Positions 56,809 to 64,000 of a stretch of 64,000 nt of DNA are shown here, in pieces (the first letter of the stretch is position 1; every line of letters starts with the position of its first letter). The stretch comes from Paramarasmius palmivorus (lineage: Eukaryota; Basidiomycota; Agaricomycetes; Agaricales; Marasmiaceae). The DNA is taken from NCBI GenBank assembly GCA_037176845.1, contig JAYKXP010000016.1, forward strand, positions 434,001-498,000, written 5' to 3'. A program made the translations under genes and the position numbers. The notes beneath the pieces are model-generated. The model was not told the origin of the DNA and made no database searches. It saw only the letters and a list, made by a program, of their open reading frames with translations.

Positions 56809-59800
56809 ATTAGTACACCTAAAATTGAGGGTGAATCAGTCATGGTAGACGTAACCAGTAGTGTCGAACACACCTCCAGAACATATCTCTCTTCCTCCTT
56901 CAAACCCTCAAGATAATCACCTGCAGCCTTCACATCCATCCCTCTGTACTTCTCCATTGCATTGCAAAGTGCTTCAAACACATCCGGAACGGGCCATGTA
57001 GGACCACAAAGGTAGAAGACACCGTTCTGTTCATGGAGCATGTCCACCAAAGCCTTCGAATCTTCTAACATTTTATGTTGAATGTATACTTTCTTCGGGC
57101 CATCTCGTGAAAAGGCTAGTCCAGCACGACTGATAACACCGTCGAGGATGAAGGCTTCGATTTCTTCGCCGTACAGATATTCCTGAGACTGGTGGCGAGA
57201 GCCAAAGTAGTAGTAGACGGGGCCGATTTCTTTACCCTGAGAGACGAGCCATGCCTTATGTTGAAGGAAAGCACGGAAGGGTGCGGCACCAGTTCCCAAT
57301 CCAGCCATGATGAGAGGTTGCTTGTCATCAGGAGGAAGCTACTCGAGTTTTTTTTAGCAGCAGTCATTTGTGTTTATATGAGAATGCGAACCTTCATGAC
57401 ACTAGGTTTGATCGATACAGTGACTTTCTGTCCAACTTTAAGGCCTGCGAGGTATCTTGTGCATTGTCCATATCGTGGTGACCCTGTGTAAGATATTAGT
57501 ACGAAGACGTAGGAATGGTTTTCGAAAGGGACTCACCGCTGGGAGTCGCCCACTCAACTGTGACGACAAGAAGATCAACTCGATCCCCGACAACACTCTG
57601 GGCACTGGCAATACTGTAATGCCTCGGCTTGATGTCTCCAACGAGCTCGCAGAGTGTTTCAATGCCTGGCTTAGCACTTGGGTACATTCGCAAGACATCA
57701 GCAAATGTCACGGTATCCTTCTCTGAGAGCTTTTTGTAGGTAGATGAGCCCTCAGCGGAGCCAATGAACAGCAGGGCGTGCTTGTCCACAGAGGTCGTTG
57801 CGTGGGCGGCGAGGTCGGTATAGAAAGATTTGGGTGGGTGCCCGAAGAGGTCTATTTGCTGCTGCAGCGCTTGCATGACTGTTCGCGTGTGCATACGGCC
57901 TTCGCTATTTGGCACGGGAATAGTGATCAGGCGGTTGGGATCAACACCATACCATTCGCAGAAATCGAGGACCTCCTGCTCATCATTCCAACCATGGACA
58001 CCCAAAGCTTCACCGATGGCATACTTTAATCCGGTTCCACTCGTGTCAAACTCGAGATGGAAGACGTTTCGGTCGTATTCCAGTGGTGTCAGTCGCTTGT
58101 TTACCGTGCAGGTGACCAGATAGGTACGGTCAGGTACCTCGGGTCGGAGGGCAGGGTTCTGAGGGAATTGCTCGCTGGTACTTTCTGCGACCGGAGGCGT
58201 GAAAGCGGAAGGGAAGATTATATGTTTTGCTGCGTCGTGCCAGGAGCCCAAGACAGCGCCGTTCACTACAGTTTCACCGCCGTATGTTTCGACAACAACT
58301 GCGTTAAACTCGAACTGTTTGAGAGGCGATGAGCTCTCATCGCTTGGTGTTGACGGTATTTCAAGCTCTTCGAGCGTCTCCCAAACTTGTGCATGGACCT
58401 TCCTGATATCCAAGCCTTCAACGGTATCCCCGACAGTGCTTTGCGCAACTGCAAGGACGGCGTCCGATGTAGCAGCAGCACCGAGATAGAGCCGGAGGAA
58501 TGCGAGGTAGACCACCACGCTTGCAATAGCATCTCGACTGGCCCCTGCAGATTCTACGAATTTGGATGCAATGAAATCTGTGTCAACGACAAAGAGGCGC
58601 AGGCTCCTCTCTGATAGGAGAGAAGTAGCAGGGGCCGGTAGTGAGGCGAAGAGTTCTTCTGGCGTCCAGGACGTAGCAACGAGAATGATTGCTCCGGGTT
58701 TGGCATACCTCAATACAGAGTGGGACTTTAGGATGGTAGGATCCAAGACGGCCAGGAAGTCAACATCCCCGTCACTCTCCAAGTCGAAAGGTAGTGCATA
58801 CGGAATCGGAAGGTCATACTCGTCCTTCTTGGAATGAAGAAGAATACGACTGGCCATGAGACCACCGCGTTTGGAGAAGACGTCGTGATCTGTGAGGAGA
58901 CGCGTGGCAACGCTCTGGCTGGAAAGTAGAGCGTTCTCAACGAGGTTGGACGCAGGCGAAAGAATGGAATCCGGTGTGTTGAAAAAGAGCAGCTTTCTGA
59001 GATGTTTCGGCGCTGGTGGGACATTGAGATATGGAATCATTTTGGAAAGATACCGGAAGAAACCGTTCTGCTGTGACAGAATTTCCTGCGTGCGGATGGG
59101 TGTGATACGATGCGAGTGGATGGACAGGGTGTTCATGGCGTCAAGGAACGTGCTGAAGACATCCATATACAAAGGTCCTTGCGTAGTCGCGTTCGGGACG
59201 TCATCCAATACGTGAATGGTTTTCACTGTAGAAGGGATGACGCGACGTAACGAGTCCTCCTTCCAGGGACGAAGGACATTGACAGATACTACGCCGAAGC
59301 CCGGTGTGTGACGGGCAATAGTCTTTGCGGCAAGCGCAGACGGACCATTGAGTAGGACCACGACTGTGTGTGCACTAGCATCTCCGGTATATTCAAAGAA
59401 GGAATACCCCGCTCGGTCTACAACTTCCTCTACGGTTTCTCCCTTGAGCTGCTGTTCTGACAGAGGGAGTACGGCGTGCCCAATTTCGCGACCGGTGCTG
59501 AAGTGGTCAAACAGATGGATGACGTGGGATTTAGTGAGCTTGTAAGCGATCTGTGTGAAATGGATGGCTTCACGTGCGGTCGAGGAAAGCAAAATGACGA
59601 TGTCGTTGGGAAGGATTGATAGAGTGGAAGCCAGGGAAGCCAGGGAAGGGGAGAGTACAAATGTCTCTCCAACCGGCGTTACTGTGGGTACATGGACGAC
59701 CAATCTGCTAGAAGGTGTTGCTCCAGGAAGGTGAGATAAGGCGGGGGCCATCTTCGCTAGGCCTTGGGGAGGAGTATAGGCAGATAAAACGGCTCCGACA

Positions 59801-60141
59801 ACAGTATCAGAGCTAGTTCCCTCTGACAGCCTTCCGACTAAGCTCAAACCAGCACCTGCCCTCGTTTGCAGGTCAACTGTGGGAGCTGTCCCTTTCTGTG
59901 ATTTGGCCCATTCTTTGGTCAACGTGCCAAACCCAACTTGCTCTGCAAGATCGTAGATGTAGACTGCGGATGAATTTTTCGAACGGGATGCAAGAAACTC
60001 CACGATGGTCGATGCGGATATTTTGGGATCATAAAGAAGCTTCTCCAGAGTAGCTTCAATGAAGCTAGCGACCCCTGGTGAAGTTGGTGAAGTCAAGGTC
60101 ACTGAGGACGCGGTGGATATTGCTGGAGTTTCGCGAGCCAT
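56809..60141 (-). CDS. MET10: Sulfite reductase [NADPH] flavoprotein (alpha) component
   Basis: Read leftward from the ATG at 60139-60141 (MARETPAISTASSVTLTSPT) to a TAA at 56809-56811, three introns. The N-terminal half is the pyruvate:ferredoxin-oxidoreductase-like part of fungal Met10 (GAVLSAYTPPQGLAKMAP, RPWKEDSLRRVIPSTVKTIH). The FAD domain has RLTPLEYDRNVFHLEFDT, the reductase motif KPRHYSIASAQ (RxYS), and VVTVEWATPSG. The NADPH domain reads IMAGLGTGAAPFRAFLQHKA, GPVYYYFGSRHQSQEYLYGE and FYLCGPTW, ending in EVY. It passes electrons from NADPH to Met5 to reduce sulfite to sulfide. The last intron leaves only Val-Tyr-stop in the final exon. A TCACGTG box lies upstream. Confidence 0.95.
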
Positions 60142-60281
60142 TGGGGAGATGGAGGTTCTCCGTGAACCTTGAGAATGACCAACCTATTTTCATTTTCCAC
60201 CTTTCGGGCGTTGCGGAAAAACGAGAGGATTGCAAATTTTGAGCCGCAATCACGCCTTAGGCTTTCCGACGGAAGATACCG

Positions 60282-60288
60282 TCACGTG
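60282..60288 (+). promoter_or_regulatory. TCACGTG box in the MET10/FUR1 divergent promoter
   Basis: TCACGTG lies 140 bp upstream of the MET10 ATG and 137 bp upstream of the UPRT ATG. In yeast this core is bound by the Cbf1-Met4-Met28 complex at sulfur genes, including those of sulfate reduction. Use in this fungus is inference. Confidence 0.4.
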
Positions 60289-60424
60289 CACTCTAATCTT
60301 ATCTCGAGGTCCGTGCGTCGAATGCGCATGGGATACACCGCATGCCGCGAGCGGGGTTCAAGGCAATCCTATCGCTACTTTACTCATCGCTCTCGTATTC
60401 GCAACCTACACACCTGTCTCTAAC

Positions 60425-61549
60425 ATGTCGATAAATGTACTCTCTCATCCCATCGTGAACACGCAGCTTAGCAGGCTCCGACAAGCAAGCGCCAGTTCCA
60501 AGGATTTCAGAGAGGTCCGTATCCTATCCCAAAGTCGTATCATCGAGTATCTCAAACCAGTCTCACTTCACAGGGAATTCATCAGATTAGTTTGATCCTG
60601 GGTATAGAGGCAACTCGTTCGTTAGAACAAATTCCGTTTGAAGGAGTACGTCCAAATGTTGTCGGCTGTGTATAGTTTCATCTCAAGTCGAATTTCCAGG
60701 ACTCTCCTGTTGGTCGATTCCGAGGATCCGTTATCAAGCCTCAGATCGGTGAATGAGCACAAAGATTTCCCCGTTACATCCCCCCTGATTCCCCGTTCAA
60801 AAAGGCCTTACACCGATTCTTCGTGCCGGGCTGGGAATGTCGGATGCCTTGGTGAGTTACACACATTTTCGCGTTCTCGTCCTCAACTAATCCTTCCTGC
60901 AGCTGACATTGCTCCCAGAGGCACCAGTCTATCACCTTGGTCAGTGTGATTCCACATTTCTTGGAGCTACGTTGTAACCAAGTCCAATAGGCTTGTTCCG
61001 CGAGAAAGTCTCGTTACAGCCAGTAGAATGTCCGTTCATCTATCCACATTGTCATTCACCAGGCTCTGAAGATATCTGTCCGAAGATTACTCTAAGTTAC
61101 CTGCAACACCACCTGTAGAAATGGTTTACATTCTGGATCCTTTGATTGCCACAGGAGGAACTGCACGAGCAGCTCTGCAAATGATATTAGACTGGGGAAT
61201 ACCAGGTACAAATGATGTCTTTATTGCATATAAACATGTTGCTAACGACGATATACAGCGGACAAGATCAAGCTGCTCTGCGTACTAGCTTCTAAACAAG
61301 GTGTGCAGGCAATACACGAGGAATTCCCGAGTGTCGAGGTAAGTCGGCCCATGTACATCAGCGACCGACCGCATTATAACGATGGGAAACAAGATCTGGG
61401 TCGCTGCCATAGACGATGAGTTGACGAGCCAAGGTATCATCAATCCCGGTCTGGGTGACGCGGTAAGGCTGTCGCACTTGCTCGAACCGCTTTAGATACT
61501 AAAGTTTGTGCTACAGGGTGATCGTTTGTTCAACACCATTCGACCATGA
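60425..61549 (+). CDS. FUR1: Uracil phosphoribosyltransferase
   Basis: The start MSINVLSHPIVNTQLSRLRQ is followed by EGIHQISLILGIEATRSL, DSPVGRFRGSVIKPQIGLTP, ILRAGLGMSDALLTLLPEAP, VYHLGLFREKVSLQPVEYYS and the PRPP-binding loop MVYILDPLIATGGTARAALQ. The end is NPGLGDAGDRLFNTIRP. These are the full UPRT signature blocks. The enzyme makes UMP from uracil and PRPP in the pyrimidine salvage path. About seven short introns; stop TGA at 61547-61549. Upstream in-frame codons reach 60230 but lack family likeness. It converges on RRP8 with only 24 bp between stops, so 3' UTRs must overlap. Confidence 0.95.
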
Positions 61550-61573
61550 GGAAAGCAAACACACACATTTGCT

Positions 61574-62921
61574 TCATCGGCGTTTGTATTCACAGGGTTT
61601 CAGGATATCACCCTGGGCTACTATTCCCGCCCACTCCCCTTCGCTCTTGTATTTTCGTGCGATCTTCTTGAATTCGAACAACGTGAAATGGGTATTTTTG
61701 TCATCCTGAGGAAACATTAGTCTTGATGCGGCGAGGGCATGCCCATTGCTACCTTCGATTTTAATTTGAACCCAATGGAACTGATGAGGTTCACGAAACG
61801 CTCTATATCGGTAAAACGACTAGTCACTTCAGCAATCTTCAACTCTCCGCTTGGATGACCATCAGCTTGTGTTCCCCCAAAGGCAGCGCAAGTACTCACT
61901 CCGCTTTTAGAATTCTCCATGCCTCTCTTATCGACATTGGCCAGTTGGTACCCATGAGACTAAGAGAGAAGACGGCTACATCAACGACATGCCCTTCTCC
62001 GTGCGATTTATGGCCGTCGGTTCCCTCTGAGCCGGGGAGAGGAAGCCTTCCACATATGTCCGTTTCAGTAACAAACGGATTATCAGATTTCAGATCATAG
62101 GACAGAACAGTCATTCCTTCTGGAATCAAGTTCCGAGCTATCGCAGCGTCCCCACATCCTAGATCTGCGATGACTGTCTTCTTCGGGTATTTGGCAAGAG
62201 TAGATACAAACTGATCGACAGGATTTGTGGGCCAAGACTGGACTTGGTGGCGGAAACCATTGTGATACTGTGCATGATAACTTAGCGGCACCGTTCTCTG
62301 AGGAATGGAAGTGGAACCAACCTCGGTGTACATAGAAGGATCTTCCTCCATTAGACGTCGTGCTTCCTTGCTGTCATTCTTGTAAAGCTGTTCATTGATC
62401 AATCTAGAGAGTATGAGTGTCTTGAATGCACGCAGTAACTGGAGCATTGCATACCTAAATCGTGCACCCTCCAAACTATGTTTCATCGACTTTTGCATCG
62501 GAGTAAGCCCCGATTCGGATGTCAAGCTATCGACAGATTGGCTCGGCTTCACCAGGGTTTCCTGCGATGCAGATTTCTCGTGTTTGGTTTTTGCCTTCTT
62601 TGCAGGCGGTAGAGAGGAAGTAGAACCCCGTTTGTCTACCGCTTTCAGAGGCATTGGACGTGATATCTCCATCTTCTTTTCGCCACAATCTTCAGGCTGT
62701 TTTTGCTTCTCTTTCTTCTTCTTGGCTTTGGAACGATCCTTGTCGCGAGATTTGCCTGTCAAAGTCTTGACGATTTTCTCCAGATTCACCTCCGCAGAAC
62801 GGACTTTCTTCTCCGAGTCTGTGTCGTTTGTAGGACGTTTCCGTTTCCGTGAGCTGCTCGTTGAAGATTCTGCGACAGGAGCATTGGGCACAGACCAGCC
62901 GGGTACTTCGAATAGTGCCAT
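61574..62921 (-). CDS. RRP8: Rrp8-like ribosomal RNA adenine methyltransferase
   Basis: Read leftward from MALFEVPGWSVPNAPVAESS at 62921 (a Met five codons upstream, 62936, is also in frame) to a TGA at 61574-61576. The first third is Lys-rich nucleolar-type tail (SRKRKRP, KKKKEKQKQ, PPAKKAKTKHEKS). The catalytic part reads LINEQLYKNDSKEARRLMEE, YHNGFRHQVQSWPTNPVDQF, the SAM motif VIADLGCGDAAIARNL and MTVLSYDLKSDNPFVTETDI, then VVDVAVFSLSLMGTNWPMSI and LLxx-type end with FTLFEFKKIARK. Rrp8 makes m1A645 in 25S rRNA in yeast. Four or five introns. The start is only 56 bp from divergent VPS33. Confidence 0.92.
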
Positions 62922-62977
62922 GAAAGTCGTGAACAAAAGTTGAGCAAGTTACGTAAATTAGGGTCGGCGACCTCGTC

Positions 62978-64000
62978 ATGTCTTCCGAACCACCTTCAGA
63001 TGGAGAGCAAGGCTTGGACACGAATATCCTCAGGGAAATCAACAGAAAGGCCTTGATAGATGCTCTGAACTCTGTGAGCTTGCTTTTTGGCTCATATATT
63101 CACGTCTGACTATCAAGAACAGGTCAACGGTGCAAAGACACTCGTTCTCGATGCCAATTTGGCCGGACCTCTGAGTCTTGTCACAGAAGTAGCCATTCTC
63201 AAGGTCGTTCCCGCTTGTATCTGTTTTGCTCTTGCTCATTTGAATCTTTAGCACCATGGGGTCGACAAGATGTTTTGGCTGGAATCTGGTCCCCTTTCAG
63301 TGTCGACTCCGAACGTGGTCTACTTGTGCCGACCGATGATAAAGTATGTTAAGATCATTGCCGGTGCGTTCAGAACTACTATGAATAACTTGAGTCTAAT
63401 CTGTCCTCGCAGACCACATCAAACGTCACGCGAAAGAGTCCTTGCGATATAATTACACGATACTCCTCGTTCCCCGAACATCCTCCCTCGTCTCGCGACT
63501 ACTCGAAGAAGAAGGCGTTTTAGGAGATGTCACAATCTCATCCTACAATCTTCAATTCATTCCCCTTGCCGACGACGTGATATCTCTCGAGTACGACTCC
63601 GCATTCAAGGACATTTGGGTTGTCAGTATGATCCTCCGCTTAAAGCTCGACGCATTGCTAACCGGGACTTTTAGGACGGGGATGAAACGGTGATCTACGA
63701 CTCTGCGCAAGCACTCATTACCGTTCAGAAGCTATTTGGTATATTTCCGAGGATTTTGGGTAAAGGAGATCATGCAGCAGTAAGTCACTAACTCCCTCCG
63801 ATCGCGTTGCAGGGTCTGAATGCCAATGCACAGAGACTCGTTAAGCTACTGACGACTTACCTGCCTCAGTCCCAGAAGTCATCAGGCCCAGATACCCTCT
63901 CAGAGATTTCAGACAAGATCGACTCATTGATTGTTCTTGATCGTCGAGTGGATATGATAACGCCATTATTAACCCAGCTTACATATGAGGGGCTCATTGA
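62978..64000 (+). CDS. VPS33: Vps33 Sec1/Munc18-family vacuolar fusion protein, N-terminal part (runs off window)
   Basis: The gene starts at 62978 (MSSEPPSDGEQGLDTNILRE) and is still open at 64000. The visible part reads KTLVLDANLAGPLSLVTEVA, HHGVDKMFWLESGPLSVSTP, VVYLCRPMIKYVKIIADHIK, TILLVPRTSSLVSRLLEEEG, IPLADDVISLEYDSAFKDIW, LITVQKLFGIFPRILGKGD and SLIVLDRRVDMITPLLTQLT. These are the domain 1-2 blocks of Sec1/Munc18 proteins and closest to Vps33, the SM subunit of HOPS and CORVET that guides SNARE assembly at vacuoles and endosomes. Short introns near 63075-63121, 63206-63250, 63344-63412, 63622-63674, 63781-63831. The C-terminal half lies outside the window. Confidence 0.92.

Noticed and set aside
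1..64000. tRNA, rRNA, CRISPR arrays, insertion sequences or attachment sites
   Set aside because: Looked for GGTTCGA-type T-loops and repeated elements; hits fell inside coding exons or introns without a matching cloverleaf, and no terminal repeats or transposase domains were seen.

Overview
This window is nuclear DNA of a filamentous basidiomycete, most likely an Agaricomycete (mushroom-forming fungus). Almost every gene is cut by many short GT-AG introns, mostly 45-60 nt, often with CTAAC/CTGAC-like branch points. Genes are dense (about 33 in 64 kb) on alternating strands with small gaps. The set includes proteins common in that group: a membrane-anchored GH9 endoglucanase, a Ytp1-type membrane protein, a CCCH zinc-finger protein with a conserved N-terminal region, and a WW-domain/multi-pass membrane protein pair. 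No rRNA, tRNA, transposon, CRISPR array or other prokaryotic feature was seen. Coordinates come from hand splicing; most stop codons and internal exon edges are firm, and doubtful starts are flagged.

Layout. 0-6.4 kb: 3' truncated PI31-like proteasome regulator, the spliceosomal helicase PRP5, and the FG nucleoporin NSP1. 6.5-10.2 kb: a head-to-tail tandem duplicate of a WW-domain membrane protein with identical exon lengths in both copies. 10.3-16.4 kb: ISU1 (Fe-S scaffold), TAF9, SEC12/PREB, and a NIPA-type Mg transporter. 16.5-21.0 kb: a divergent pair of GH105 unsaturated uronyl hydrolase and an allantoate-permease-family MFS transporter. 21.2-27.5 kb: NUP82/NUP88, then three proteasome genes in 3.3 kb (PRE10 alpha subunit, RPN12 lid subunit, PRE3 catalytic beta1). 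27.6-32.8 kb: a conserved unknown basic protein, a Gfo/Idh/MocA oxidoreductase, and CDT1. 32.8-34.4 kb: an unassigned stretch with weak coding signal. 34.4-41.9 kb: CCCH zinc-finger protein, Rho-GDI, COQ2, Ytp1-like protein. 42.6-52.4 kb: a second MFS transporter, a Ser/Thr-rich single-pass surface protein, the PKA regulatory subunit, a Herp/Usa1-like ubiquitin-domain protein, and a second Gfo/Idh/MocA oxidoreductase. 52.7-64 kb: GH9 endoglucanase, TRA2-like splicing factor, MET10, uracil phosphoribosyltransferase, RRP8, and the 5' part of VPS33.

Most genes are housekeeping and probably neighbours by chance. Four local units look meaningful. Three proteasome genes share a GGACGC-type palindrome in two divergent promoters. 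ISU1 is flanked by two exact ATCWGATAA iron-GATA boxes. GH105 and its transporter form a candidate pectin-oligosaccharide unit. The TRA2 gene has an exceptionally long first intron packed with CGACA motifs. The WW/membrane pair carries two GC-AG introns in one copy only and a conserved 17-nt microexon.
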